A stretch of DNA of 64,000 nt from Plantago major (GCA_026545765.1 CM048841.1:62483608-62547607); one strand, 5' to 3'; counted from the stretch's first letter, positions 1 through 12,400 are shown. The notes: generated by a model not told the origin, from the sequence alone. Numbers and translations: made by a program.

Positions 1-2
1 AT

Positions 3-845
3 GATGATGAAGAGACTGATGAAGATGAAGCTCCTCTTCACAGAAAAAGAAAAATTGAAAGCCTAACTGAGCCCATAGCTGCAAAGCCCCTAGCAGCTAA
101 AACACCCTCTGGAAATACCAAGTCTATCCAGGGTGGTTCTTCAAGCAATACCCCAAAAGAGAATTCAAGACAAAAAAGGAACAGACTAAGATCTGAACAA
201 AGACAAAGTCAACTTCCACTCATGCAAGAAGAAGCCAAAATTGAGTATGTGAAGAATGAAAAAAATTCCTCTGTCTACAGGTGCATCAATCAGAAGAATG
301 GCTATTGGATTCTGGAACTAAAGCATCTACTGGTAAACTCAAGATTTCCAGAACAAATCCATAAACAGCTCATGGCATGGAGGAAAGACAAGCCAATCTT
401 GATCAACACCAATCATATCAAAGATTGGTTGGATTTTGAAGTTATCAAGAGAATAGAAGCCATGAAGAAGGACCTCTCTGAAGAATGTCCTTATGGAAAG
501 CCAGATGATGTGCACAAAATTCTCAATATTACAGGAATAGGCACAAGAGCAAGACTTGTTGTGGAACCCTATGAGTCGTTCTACTTAACTGAAGATCAAT
601 ACAAGGGTGACATCAGATATCTGAAGATCATCTATGAATACTTCAAGCTATCAGATATCAGAATAGAGCATGCCTGGAAATGGGGAAAGTATCTGTGGGT
701 CAAGCACTTTGTCAAGAAAAATCCTACCAAAACCTACAAGGAAGTCTGTGGTTTTGCCAGAGACACAGAGATGATAGTCAGAACACTTCTTTATGATTAT
801 TCTGATGACATCATAAGGTTTGGTGATAGGAAATTTGCAGATTGA
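3..845 (+). CDS. Env-position gene of copy A, C-terminal part
   Basis: A single reading frame is open from the window edge to a stop at 843-845, about 280 residues. It starts with an acidic stretch and a basic HRKRK cluster, then a Ser/Asn-rich linker, then a compact C-terminal domain of about 190 residues. Landmarks of that domain are YRCI, NGYWILELKHLL, CPYGKPDDVHKIL, VVEPYESFYLTEDQYKG, HAWKWGKYLWVKH and RTLLYDYSDD. The domain recurs in copy E (57.8-58.4 kb) and in diverged form in copy B (14.0-14.6 kb). I do not recognise the family. No signal peptide or membrane segment is visible, so an envelope function is not supported. The true start is outside the window. Confidence 0.8.
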   Translation, partial: DDEETDEDEAPLHRKRKIESLTEPIAAKPLAAKTPSGNTKSIQGGSSSNTPKENSRQKRNRLRSEQRQSQLPLMQEEAKIEYVKNEKNSSVYRCINQKNGYWILELKHLLVNSRFPEQIHKQLMAWRKDKPILINTNHIKDWLDFEVIKRIEAMKKDLSEECPYGKPDDVHKILNITGIGTRARLVVEPYESFYLTEDQYKGDIRYLKIIYEYFKLSDIRIEHAWKWGKYLWVKHFVKKNPTKTYKEVCGFARDTEMIVRTLLYDYSDDIIRFGDRKFAD

Positions 846-1211
846 TCCATAGAACTGCTGTTGAAGACTTGAAGATTTGAAGACTAGTCTATTAGGATGT
901 TTACTTGGAGCTTGGTTACTCCTGTTGTCCGAATTTACTATGTATTTTTGTTGTATCTTGCTGACTGAGCTGATTGTACTTTGTACCAAAGTTATCTGTA
1001 AACTTTCTCTGTAGTATATCTGATGAACTTACTCTCAGATATCTTTATCTATAAAAGATAACATGTCAGCAAAGATCACACCTTGTGATTTGGTTGATGT
1101 TTGCTTTCTGCACTTAATTGTATGAATTGAAAGATCATAAGAAATGATTAAGTGGTGGATTGTTTCCACATCCAGATTTGTAATAGGTCAGATAGTCATC
1201 GTTGACTGATC
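846..1211 (+). other. 3' untranslated stretch of copy A
   Basis: Non-coding sequence between the env-position gene and the polypurine tract. It is similar to 58450-58820 in copy E, including shared strings around the phrase cttgtgatttggttgatgt. No gene is seen here. Confidence 0.6.
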
Positions 1212-1226
1212 AAAAAGGGGGAAATT
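1212..1226 (+). other. Polypurine tract, copy A
   Basis: AAAAAGGGGGAAATT lies directly before an LTR start TGTTAGG. This is the expected position and composition of the plus-strand primer of an LTR retroelement. Equivalent tracts precede the LTRs at 15076 and 58836. Confidence 0.85.
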
Positions 1227-1307
1227 TGTTAGGAATATCTATTTAGATTTTGATCAGCAACCTTATGACTTATCTTAGCTCAGAAAGGTGATTAGTACTC
1301 TTGGTTC
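1227..1307 (+). repeat. LTR fragment, long-LTR subfamily (copy A)
   Basis: The first 81 bases match the start of the 1.65-kb LTR type at 44643 and 58836 (atttagattttgatcagcaa and neighbours). The match breaks off at GGTTCA, where a complete LTR start of the other subfamily begins. Confidence 0.8.
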
Positions 1308-2731
1308 ATGTTAGGAATATCTGTTAGTATTTTGATCATTCATCACTTGTTCTTATCTTAGCCAGAAAGGTGATTAAGTACTCTTGGTTCACTTGAACAT
1401 TGTAAAAGAGGAAATCACTGAGTATGATTAGTCTAGTAAATCTTGTATTAGGATTATAGGTCTCTCTGAGTGTAATTTTTATTTCAAGAATACCATGAAG
1501 ATCAATCCTAGCAATGGAGCTTATCTGAAGATTAGAAGACTGAAGATTGCACAAGATTTATGAAGACATCATGGTTTAGTCTAACTCAGAAAGACTATGT
1601 CCTTAATCCTCAATTAAGTGTATTTTCTTACATTTGAAATCAGGTTATGGACACATGACATCATGAGTAAGGAGCATGCAAGCCATCAAATAGGCTCATG
1701 TATCCGTTGAGACTAAAGGACAATGAACAGTACTATGCATTAAATGCATTGGCAGAATTGCCACAGAAAGCAAGTCCTCTCTGAAAAATGAGATAGTGAC
1801 TTCTGAGTACATAGTTCAAAGATATAAACGGATATAATTTGATAGAGAGCACAACGGATATAATTCAAATGCCTCTCAAATTTATCTATATATATCACAC
1901 ACTTAGATGCTGAGAAATACACCTTAGAACGCACTATCTTGCAAACTTACCATCAAGCAAAGTATTCTGTCAATCACTCTACTACACTTTCTGAAAGCTT
2001 TCTGATTGCTTAAAGAATCACTAGTAGTTCTAAGTTGTCCTGAACCTTAACAAGAGATTGTTATTCGTAAAAGAGTTGAACTATCAGATACCCTTTCTGA
2101 AGCTCATTCTCCAGAACGGACATCAATTACTTGGGTCAGTAAAGAGCATCGCCATCCATTGAACAAGTGTATTAAGTAGTCTTGTTCTATCGGCTCTCAA
2201 AACATAAGCGAAAAGTTATCTGACGCCTCTCTGACAAAAACCACATAACCAAACACCAACACGGCGTGGAGTAGAGGAAGTACTTGATTTGGGAAATCAT
2301 GGAATAACTCCAAGGTTATCTGAGTAGAGGAAGTACTTAGCTCTAGGAGCTGGGGAATAACTCATGGGGAACATTTGGTTGTGAACCATTTGTTTAAGAA
2401 TCTTAGAATAGGATTTTTGTAAGGTGAACTCAATTATCTGTTCTAGTGAATTCTAGGTCTCAGAAAGACCGAAGTGGATTAGTTGGAGGATTATGCCACC
2501 TCCAGATACCACTATACTTGCTGTGTCATTGACCTTTCTGTATTTACATTTCAGCAAAGCACACACACACATACTTATTGTTTCTACACTTATCTATCTT
2601 AAAGTCTTCCGCGCTCTGAATCTAAGTATCAGAAACCCCCAGGTTTTTGAGAAATTGTGTTTATCGACAAAGTTTTAAAAGACTATTCACCCCCCCTCTA
2701 GTCTTTTACTTTGCCGTTATCTGGACCAACA
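1308..2731 (+). repeat. LTR, 1.4-kb SIRE-type subfamily
   Basis: It starts TGTTAGG and ends CCAACA, and is followed by a primer-binding site. It is homologous along its length to the LTRs at 3548 and 15076 but differs from both, for example by an extra block near 1620-1650. A TATA-rich promoter-like string lies near 1883-1892. Two hairpin units sit at about 2268-2365. It belongs to the short element piece that ends at 3547. Confidence 0.85.
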
Positions 2732-2733
2732 AG

Positions 2734-2745
2734 TTGTATCAGAGC
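2734..2745 (+). other. Primer-binding site
   Basis: TTGTATCAGAGC lies two bases after the LTR end. It closely matches TGGTATCAGAGC, the initiator-tRNA-Met complement used by Ty1/copia elements. Confidence 0.8.
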
Positions 2746-2848
2746 AGGAGGTTCACAAGCCTTCTGCACTGAACCTAGATCCCTGGATAGGTGAAGGAAC
2801 TTTGTCCCTTTCTGAGGACTATATAATTTGTGTGTTAAGTGTGCATGT

Positions 2849-3547
2849 ATGTTTCTGAGTGATGCACCCATTCTGAAGCAAGAAAACTACGAGAAATGGA
2901 AGAACAACATGATGCTCCATCTAGAGGCCATTAGCGACGAGATGATCCATGTCATCAATGAAGGGCCTATCAAAAGTAGACAACTGAGACAAGTCACTGA
3001 GGTGTCTGATGGAAGAAAAGCCTCAGAGAATGAAGATGAAAGTGAGGATGCGACTGCTAGTGATAGTGGTCGTATTGCTCATGGAAGCATTGTGTATGAA
3101 GACAAGCCAAGAGAGCTCTGGACATCTGAAGATGCCAAGAGACACAGATTGGATGGTCAAGCTCGTAATATAATTATCAGATCGACACCTGAGCACATAC
3201 AGTGTAAACTGTGGGGTGCTAAAACGGCGAAAGTTGCCTGGCAACTGATTGAAAAAATTTGTGCCGGAACTGAGAAAACCAAGGAAAACAAGTTCGAAGT
3301 ACTTAAATTGAAATTTCAAAATTTCAAACAAGGTCCCACTGAAACTCTGGAAGAACTTGATTCCAGGTTTACCACTCTGATGAGTGATATGGTTGCACAT
3401 GGTGAAAGCAATAGATACTCTCAGTCAGAAAAGATTAAGATAATTGTCAGAAGTCTTAATCAAAACTGGGAACACAAAAAATTCTTTTATTTTAACCAAG
3501 GGATGCCAAGTATTACTCCAGTAGAACTCTTTTCTCATCTTGGTACT
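2849..3547 (+). pseudogene. gag fragment of a SIRE-type element
   Basis: The ATG at 2849 opens MSLSDAPIL-like residues (here MFLSDAPIL) followed by ENYEKWKNNMMLHLE, the start of a copia-type gag also found at 5059, 18464 and 46395. The remaining residues match the capsid-like part, with KLWGAKTAKVAW and ETLEELDSRFTTLMSDM. The homology stops at 3547, where a second LTR begins. No zinc knuckle is present in this piece. It is a fossil. Confidence 0.8.
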
Positions 3548-4941
3548 AATATCTGTTAGTATTTTGATCATTCATCACATGTTCTTATCTTAGCCAGAAA
3601 GGTGATTAAGTACTCTTGGTTCACTTGAACATTGTAGAAGAGGAAATCACTGAGTATGATTAGTCTAGTAAATCTTGTATTAGGATTATAGGTCTCTGAG
3701 TGTAATTTTTATTTAAAGAAGACCATGAAGATCAATCCTAGCAATGGAGCTTATCTGAAGATTAGAAGACTGAAGATTGCACAAGATTTATGAAGACATC
3801 AAGGTTTAGTCTAACTCAGAAAGACTATGTCCTTAATCCTTAATTAAGTGTAGGTTATGGACATATGACATCATGAGTAAGGAGCATGCAAGCCATCAGA
3901 AAGGCTCATTTATCCGTTGAGACTAAAGGACAATGAACAGTACTATGCATTAAATGCATTGGCAGAATTGCCACAGAAAGCAAGTCCTCTCTGAAAAATG
4001 AGATAGCGACTTCTGAGTACATAGTTCAAGATATAAACGGATATAATTTGATAGAGAGCACAACGGATATAATTCAAATGCCTCTCAAATTTATCTATAT
4101 ATATCACAAACTTAGATGCTGAGAATAACAACTTACAACACCTTATAACGCTCTATCAAGCAAAGTATTCTCTCAAGCACTCTACTATCCTTTCTGAAAG
4201 CTTTCTGATTGCTTAAAGAATCACTAGTAGTTCTAAGTTGTCCTGAACCTTAACAAGAGATTGTTATTAGTGAAAGAGTTGAACTATCAGATACCCTTTC
4301 TGAAGCTCATTCTCCAGAACGGACATCAATTACTTGGGTCAGTAAAGAGCAGACTGCCATCCACTGAACAAGTGTATTAAGTAGTCTTGTTCTATCAGGC
4401 TCTCTGAAAACGTAACTGAAAAGTTATACGAGAAGCCTTTCTGACAAAAACCATATAACCAAACACCAACACGGCGTGGAGTAGAGGAAGTACTTGATTT
4501 GGGAAATCAGGGAATAACTCCAAGGTTATCTGAGTAGTGGAAGTACTTAGCTCTAGGAGCTGGGGAATAACTCAGGGGGGAACATTTGGTTGGGAACCAT
4601 TTGTTTAAGAATCTTAGAATAGGATTATTGTAAGGTGAACTCAATTATCTGTTCTAGTGAATTCTAGGTCTCAGAAAGACCGAAGTGGATTAGTTGGAGG
4701 ATTACGCCACCTCCAGATACCACTAAACTTGCTGTGTCATTTACCTTTCTGTATTTACATTTCAGAAAAGCACACACAAACACTTATTGTTTCTACACTT
4801 ATCTATCTTAATGTCTTCCGCGCTCTGAAACTAAGTATCAGAAACCCCCAGGTTTCTGAGAAATTGTGTTTATCGACAAAAGTTTTAAAAGACTATTCAC
4901 CCCCCCTCTAGTCTTTTACTTTGCCGTTATCTGGACCAACA
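3548..4941 (+). repeat. Left LTR of copy B
   Basis: It matches the LTR at 15076-16480 almost base for base and ends CCAACA before a primer-binding site. Its first several bases are replaced by gag-like sequence, so the left boundary is a fusion rather than a clean insertion end. Two hairpin units lie at about 4480-4578, and a TATATATA string near 4096. Confidence 0.85.
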
Positions 4942-4943
4942 AG

Positions 4944-4955
4944 TGGTATCAGAGC
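4944..4955 (+). other. Primer-binding site, copy B
   Basis: TGGTATCAGAGC lies two bases after the LTR. This is the classic initiator-tRNA-Met complement of Ty1/copia elements. Confidence 0.9.
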
Positions 4956-5058
4956 AGGAGGTTCACAAGCCTTCTGCACTGAACCTAGATCCCCAGATAG
5001 GTGAAGAAACTTTGTCCCTTTTTGAGGACTATATAATTTGTGTGTTAAGTGTGCAGGT

Positions 5059-6222
5059 ATGTCTCTAAGTGATGCACCCATTCTGAAGCCAGAAAACTAC
5101 GAGAAATGGAAGAACAACATGATGCTCCATCTGGAGGCCATTAGCGACGAGATGATTCATGTCATCAATGAAGGGCCTATCAAAATCAGACAACTGAGAC
5201 AAGTCACTAAGGTATCTGATGGAAGAAAAGCCTCAGAAAAGGAAGATGAAAGTGAGGATGCGACTGCTAGTGATAGTGGTCGTATTGCTCATGGAGGCAT
5301 TGTGTATGAAGACAAGCCAAGAGAGCTCTGGACATCTGAAGATGACAAGAGACACAGATTGGATGGTCAAGCTCGTAATATAATTATCAGATCGACACCT
5401 GAGCACATACGAGGTAAAGCGTGGGTGCTAAAACGGCGAAAGTTTCCTGGCAACTGATTGAAGAAATCTGTGCCGGAACTGAGAAAACCAAGGAAAACAA
5501 GTTCGAAGTACTTAAATTGAAATTTCAAAATTTCAAACAAGGTACCACTGAAACTCTGGAAGAACTTGATTTCAGGTTTACCACTCTGGTGAGTGATATG
5601 GCTGCGCTTGGAGAAAGCAATAGATACTCTCAGTCAGAAGAGATTAAGACAATTGTCAGAAGTCTTAATCACAACTGGGAACACACGAAATTCTTCTATT
5701 TTAACCAAGGGATGCCAAGTATTACTCCAGTAGAACTCTTTTCTCATCTTGCTACTGTAGACTATGAGACAACTCAGAGAGAACAAACAACTGAAAAGTT
5801 GCAGAGTGTTGCTCTAGTTTCTCAAGGTACTTCTGAAAAGAAGGATACCAAAGATGCATCTGAAGAAAATGCTCTTGCAGTAAGACACATGAAGAAATTT
5901 GTGAGTCAACAAATTGAGCGAAGAAAAGCTAAAGAAAAGCTGAAAAAGCATCTTGGCCCAAACTATCATCAGTACAAGAACATACAAATGAACAACTCTT
6001 TGAACACCCCCACTCAGAAAGGTGTTAATCCGAAACGAAATAGGAAATGATATCTGCTTCTTTTTTCAAAAGCCTGGTCACTTCAAGAGAGATTGTCCAG
6101 CTTTAAATAAGCTCAAGACAGGTGACAAAAAGGATAGAAGAAATTTCAAAAGAAATCAAAGGGCCTTGCTGACTGAAGAAAGGAAAAAGGTTCAAATTCA
6201 ACTTGATGCTCTAGACATTTAG
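5059..6222 (+). pseudogene. gag of copy B
   Basis: It opens at the ATG of MSLSDAPILKPENYEKW. The capsid-like region carries WTSEDDKRHRLDGQARNII and a TLEELDFRFTTLVSDM helix. A basic linker follows, then a CCHC-like zinc-knuckle stretch near 6046-6100 (KPGHFKRDCPAL), expected in the nucleocapsid part. The product would package element RNA. The copy is a fossil with a few lesions. A further gag-like tail (LCGITHEVIDIGLKKKEMCG) extends to about 6500 before the RT part. Confidence 0.85.
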
Positions 6223-6550
6223 ACAGATTCTGAAGATGAAGATTCAGATGACTCAAACTTACCATCACCAGAATTGTGTGGAATTACCCACGAAGTGATC
6301 GACATCGGCCTTAAGAAGAAAGAAATGTGTGGAGTGGCTGAGATCGGTGGTCCAGACATCTCCAACATTGAAATATGTCTTATGGCTGATGAGGTAAAAA
6401 ATAACTCACAATTTCTGTACTATGAAAGTGATGATGGAATTGAGGATCTAGAATTAGTCAAAAGTGAATTGGATCGTTATGAGAAAGAATTTCTGGAAAC
6501 ACAATCTAAAACCAGAATTCTAGTAACAACCAGAAAGGAAAAACATCATT

Positions 6551-8520
6551 ATGGAAAGAGAGGATGACTCTGACGAAGAAAAGCATGATATGCCTAGTAA
6601 CAACCAGATGATTCTCAGGCATGATGAAGAATTTCCTATGAGAATTCCAGAAATGGAAACTGAAGATGTTCATCAGAAAGCTAATTCTGGAAATGACCTC
6701 TCTGACAAGCATGTCCCAGAAACCTCTCACACTGAACAAGTGTCAGACATTAACAGCCCTTCTGAGGTGCGAAATGTCTCAGATACTGAAGAAGTATCAA
6801 ATCATAATCATAGTGATTCACATTCAGATCACTTAGATGTTGATCCTACTAGCACTAAACCTATGATGAGATGGATCAAGGATCATCCTGCAAAAGATGT
6901 AATTGGACCAATTAATCAAGGTATTAGGACTAGGAGAGCAATAGCTGAAAATGCTAATTCTCTCTTTGGATGTTTTATCTCAAACATTGAACCTAAAATT
7001 ATAGAGGAAGCATTAGGAGACCAAGACTGGATCTCTGCAATGCAAGAAGAGTTAGATCAATTTGAGAGAAACAGAGTCTGGAAACTAGTTCCATTTGTAG
7101 AAGGAATATCTTTGATTGGAACTAAGTGGGTTTTCAGAAACAAGATGAACGAATCTGGTGAAATAACCAGAAACAAAGCAAGGTTGGTTGCCAAGGGATT
7201 CACCCAGACTGAAGGCTTAGACTTTGATGAGTCATATGCACCAGTCGCCAGATTGGATGCAATATGACTCTTTCTGGCCTTTGCAGCTCATAAAGACTTT
7301 AAAGTTTATCAGATGGATGTCAAAAGTGCATTCTTGAATGGTGAACTTGCTGAGGAAGTTTATGTTGAGCAACCACTTGGCTTTAAAGTTTTCTCAGAAC
7401 GTAGAATGGTCTATAAGCTACATAAAGCTCTATATGGACTGAAACAAGCTCCAAGAGCATGGTATGACACATTGGCCAAATACCTTATGGAAAGTGGTTT
7501 CAAGAAAGGTGAAGTTGATAAAAATTTATTTACCTTAAATCATGATGGGAAACTACTCTTAGTTCAAATATATGTTGATGACATTATATTTGGGTCTAAG
7601 GACAAGCAACTTTGTGATGACTTTGCAAATCTCATGAAAAGTAAGTTTGAGATGAGCATGATGGGAGAATTGAACTATTTCCTAGGATTGCAAGTCAAGC
7701 AACTCAATGATGGAATATTCATTAGTCAAACAAAGTATGCAAACGACATGCTCACAAAATTCAATCTAAAGCCTTCTGAAAAGAATGCTAAGATACCTAT
7801 GAGCATTGGAACCAAGATGACCTATACTGAATCAGATAAGAGTGTTGATGAGCACAAGTATAGGAAGTTGATAGGTTCACTACATTACATTACTGCAAGC
7901 AGACCTGATATTCAATATGCAGTTGGAGTGTGTGCTAGATTTCAAACAAATCCAATGCAATCACACTACAACAGTGCTATGAAAATATTAAAGTATGTAA
8001 AAGGTACTATAGATATAGGTTTGTGGTATCCAAAAGAAAGTGGATTGAGTTTTGCTGGTTACTCAGATGCTGATTATGCTGGATCAATGCTTGATAGGAA
8101 AAGTACCTCTGGAACTTGTCAGTTTCTAGGAACTAGGCTTATCTCATGGTTTAGTAAGAAGCAAAACTCAATTGCAACTTCTACCACAGTTTGAATATAT
8201 TCTTTGGTTGTTGTGGAACACAAATTCTGTGGATTCAACAACAACTCAGAGATTATGGACTCATTGAAGAGAAAACTCCCATTTTCTATGATAACACAAG
8301 TGCTATTGCAATCACACAGAATCCAAAGTTCCATGCCAGAACAAATCACATTGATGTTAGACACCACTTCATCAGAGATCATGTTGAGAAAGGCAATATA
8401 GAGATACTCAAGATTGGTACAGAAGACCAACTTGCAGATATCTTCACCAAGCCACTTCAAGAAAGCCGGTTCTTGACCTTAAGATATAATCTTGGATTAT
8501 TGGAGTTGCCTAAGGACTGA
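6551..8520 (+). pseudogene. Reverse transcriptase and RNase H of copy B
   Basis: This is a copia-type RT. Landmarks are the linker before RT (RTRRAIAENANSLFGCFIS), [54 protein letters not shown], and the catalytic YVDDIIFGS box at about 7571-7597. RNase H follows ([18 protein letters not shown] near 8060, then DNTSAIAITQNPKFHART and LADIFTKPL near 8440). It ends at a TGA at 8518-8520. The family copies RNA into DNA in cytoplasmic particles. It is broken by a few lesions but well preserved, consistent with the young LTR pair. Confidence 0.9.
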
Positions 8521-9447
8521 AAAATTGTCCTGAATCTCTGAAGTTAGAATTAGTGAGAAAGAAAAGAAGTAGGTCTCTGAGAACACGTTCTCAGAAAGCC
8601 AAGTTGATAAGAAGTGATGCAAAGGTTTCTGAGTAGCAACACTCAGAAAGGCAAAACATTTCTGGAACGGGTATCTAGAAAGGCAAAGGTTGGTACACAT
8701 TCAGTAAGTAAATAAGACTAGAACTTACTTATAGAAGTTCGGACAAATACTTTCAAACTACTGAAGCTTCTGACACTTGAATTCAGAAAGCAATTTAGTC
8801 ATAAAGAGAAAAGACACAGTAAGCCCGAAAAGTATAAGTTCTGAAAGTCAAACATGTCCAAATGACTTGTATTTTTACCATTTCCATGATAAACAATATC
8901 TAGATAAGGACTTGATACTCAGTATGATAAGATCAAACGATCAAAGTGCTCTCTCTCTTTACTTAGTGACACAATGAATGTAGCATATTAAAAATCCATC
9001 AAGTCGGCACAATACCAGTTGTTGATCACAAGATATTCAATATAAGCCCTTGATGAATAAATGTTAGATCTCAATGGTTGAGATTAAAACAAAGCAAGTA
9101 ATGTCTGTTGAAAAGAGCAGACATGACCCACTACGCATTTAATGAAGTACAAAGGACGTACCACGCCTATGCATATATAAAGACACGCATTCATATTCAG
9201 ATATATGTATGTTGTGTCTCTATACATTTTGTCTGCTATATATATATAGGAATTGGGTACAAGACAAACACTCTTACCAATTCCGAAATTTCAAACTTGC
9301 ATCAAAATAGCAAAATCTCTCAAGATTTCTGCAAACCCTTCTGCAAACTCAACTTTTTGTGCTTAGTCTTCTGAAAAGATAGACTAATCTCAATTACTTG
9401 TGCAAAATTAAACGTAAAACCACTCATTCAAAATTCTATATAAAAAG
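8521..9447 (+). other. pol to env-position spacer, copy B
   Basis: Non-coding, about 0.9 kb. It holds one recognisable unit of the TCTGGA..TCCAGA-type motif near 8660 that is tandemly repeated in copies C and E, and a TATA-like run at 9237-9248. The equivalent spacer in C and E has a similar TATA run about 200 bases before the env-position ATG. Confidence 0.6.
9237..9248 (+). promoter_or_regulatory. Candidate internal TATA element, copy B
   Basis: A TATATATATATA-type run about 200 bases before the env-position ATG (9448). Copies C (24977-24985) and E (52757-52766) have the same string, TTGCTATATATA, at about the same distance. It may start a separate env-position transcript. This is inference. 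Confidence 0.35.
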
Positions 9448-12400
9448 ATGGCACCCAAGAAGATAACCACCAAGAACCCTAAGGTCGGATCATCAACTCC
9501 TGCTGAAAAGCAAGGAGGAAAAGAACTTAAGGTGTTGAACAAGCATATACAGGAGAATTCACCCCCACGGACTGGAACCCTAGTCATAAAATGAATTGGG
9601 GAGCTTTCTTAGTGAAGAAATATGTACCAGCAGTTATACCTTCTCGACCAGAAAGGAAAATGATATTGGGGATGTTGAAGAACTCCCATATCTACAGTCA
9701 TTATCTGCCGCACTAGTGGCTTATCCACCTTTGGATGTCGGAGTTCTACAACTCCAAAATCTTCACAAAAGTTGTGAATGATGAAGATGAAAAATACATG
9801 CAGACAGAAGTCCAAGGACAAGAAATTGTTCTAGACTGCAAGGCTTTCTGCAAAATATTCCGATTGAAAAATCGAGGAACAATTGAGGACATCAACATCA
9901 AGGACGCCTCAATGATTCAAGGCGTCAAAGAACTGTTTGAGGCAATACAGTTGGAAAATGCAAAAGGTTGCCCAGGAGACTTCATTCTGAAAGCTATCAG
10001 AACGAGTCACCTTCAGAAACACTGGAGCACTTTGGCTCTCATCCTGGTCCGTTGCTTTGATGGCAACAAAGGTGGAGTAGACCAAATAAGTATGGAGAGA
10101 TGGATGATGATGCATCTTCTGAACAAGAAGAATGAAGGCGGAAACCCTCTTGATTGGGGAAGTACGCCTTCAACAAATTCCTTGGACATGTTGAGGAATT
10201 TGAGCCCAAAATCATCAATGGCCTTGCTGAGCCAAAAGCCAATATGCACTTTGGCCTTAGGATTTGTCACATTCTGGAAACCATGGGGATTACTCTTAGA
10301 GAGAAACAAGAAATCCCTGTCACCAACTCCCTTTTAAGACACGCCTTTGAAGAAAAGGAGATAATTGCTGCTGAGCAAGTACTCAGAAAGACTAAGGAAT
10401 CTACACAGCAAGGTGAGGAGGTTTCTGAGCAAGCTCAAGCTAAACCTCCAGCTGCCAAAAGAAAAAAAGCTCAAGGCAAAAGGACCACCAAGTCCATAAA
10501 CATTCAAGAGGCACAACCTTCTGGAGATAAAATCTCAGAAGATGTTGTTCGCCCAGAATGATGTTCAAGCAAGCAAATATGTCATGGTTACAGGAGTCTA
10601 TCCATCGCGTATAGGCTTTAAGGGAATCGTGGGATAACCATCGAGACAACAGTTCCATAAAGCCCCAAGACAGACTGCTCCAGAGATCCCCAGAGATGAT
10701 AGAAATATCATAGATGGGTCTGCGCCCACACACAGAACAACGATTCTGAGGATGATGAAGTAATCGTAACAGTACTCAAAAGATATAAGCTTGAGACCCA
10801 TGGAGAAGCATCAAACTTAGCTCTTCAGAAAGAAAAGAGCCCCTCTGGCAGACGAAGAAGGCACAGGTGAGGAAGATCGAATGATGGAAGATACTGACAT
10901 TGCTTCCACATTCACAATACCAGCACTCAACATTGCTGAAGAAAACCCTATTCTTGAACAGGTTCCTCAACCTTCTGAGAGCTCAACTCTCGAGAAGGGA
11001 TCAAACGAGATGGAGACTCGTAATGATCTGCAGAGGAGAACAACAATGAGTCTGAGAGAGGCTGTGGAATCACCACAAGTCCAAGATCAATGATCAGCCT
11101 GACTCTATTCAGGTAGCAAAAGCAGTTTATATCTAACTTGTAAACATTTAAATGTTAACTTGTTACTCATAAGCTTCATTTGTTGCAGGCCATTTTGAAG
11201 ACACACTTTCAGGGGGAAGTTAATTTGTCCACCCCTCTGAATAAAGAAGAGGTTCCTCCAACCTCAGAACAACAAGAAGAGCCTGTTTTACAGGTAGTTA
11301 AGTTATCTCTGGATAAGAAATAACTTGCTAAAAATGTTCATATCTTGTGTTCTAACTTCTTTTTGTCTCAATTTAGGCTCTAACTGAGGAAGTAGTGGTG
11401 GTGCAACACCAAGAAAATCCAGAAGCTGGAAAGTTTTCTGAAGAAGCATTTACTGAGCCTTCTGATGAGAAGGTAAGCACTCAGTAATAATCTTCTTCAA
11501 AGAATGATCTGGAAATACCACTACTAAATCTATTATGTTTGTTCTTACAGGCTCAGTTAGAAGAACAATTGGAAGGAGAAAAGCTCGTGATAACTCCTCC
11601 AATAGAAACTGAAGCTATTTGAACAAGCGATGTCTGCGAAAAGGTTCGAAACCCCAAGGTTTCGAGAAAGATCTGTGAGCTTCCTCACTTGGAAGTAAGT
11701 GAAGTCTCAGAAAGCATCTCTCTACTTATCTTTTCTGATAATAGTTTCTAAACATACTTGATTTTGTTTCTCAGGTTCAAGCAGAAAGAAAGGTTGTTGA
11801 GGATCAGACTTCTCCTCACAACAAGGTATCTGCGGCCTCTGTGACAAAGCAAGCGATAGTCCAAGCAAATGAGCCTGGTGTTTCTACACAGGTATACTCA
11901 AAAACCTTACTTTTGCTCACAGATACCAATTCAAGTGGTTTGAACAAAACTAACTTGGTCCCTTTCTTTCAGGCTCAAAGTTTTGTGCCAGTTGATTTAC
12001 TCAAGGCTTTCCAGAAGCACACTCTCAAGAAACATCTAAAGTGCTTCAGACAATGGCAGAAGCTCAGAAAGGCTGACCTTTCTGAAATAGCACGAGTAAT
12101 CGACGTCCCAGAAAAGAGAGCAAAAGCCCTAAATCTGGAAGACTACATCCATGCACTATTCCCAACAGAGTCTTACTCTTTTGCCACTCTGATGCATGAA
12201 GACTTCAGTCATGAAGTAGCACAAAAATTTCTAGCAGACTTCAAATCTGCGGATGCTCAAACCCAAGCGGATGGTAACTCATCACCTTGCCTTGATAAGA
12301 TCACTACTTACCCAACTGAGCAAGAAGAAGTAAATGGGAGGATGATTACATTCCCAAATGTGATCAACCTGGTTTCAGAAGATGAGGAGGAGACGGACGA

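Larger units (their letters stand above)
1..1307 (+). mobile_element. SIRE-type Ty1/copia retroelement copy A, 3' part
   Basis: The sequence runs from inside an env-position gene through a 3' untranslated stretch and polypurine tract into the first 81 bases of an LTR. The same order occurs at 57.6-58.9 kb in copy E, and the coding part is about 90% identical to it by eye, so A and E are one subfamily. The rest of A lies beyond the left window edge. Its LTR stops at 1307, where an LTR of the other subfamily begins. Confidence 0.85.

Noticed and set aside
3023-3400. Minus-strand frame opposite gag
   Set aside because: It is a shadow of the gag frame with no known domain.
4657-4911. Open frame inside the LTR of copy B, repeated in other LTRs (2493, 16192, 18066)
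   Set aside because: It recurs only because the LTRs are homologous. It is non-coding LTR sequence, not conserved as protein in the long-LTR subfamily.
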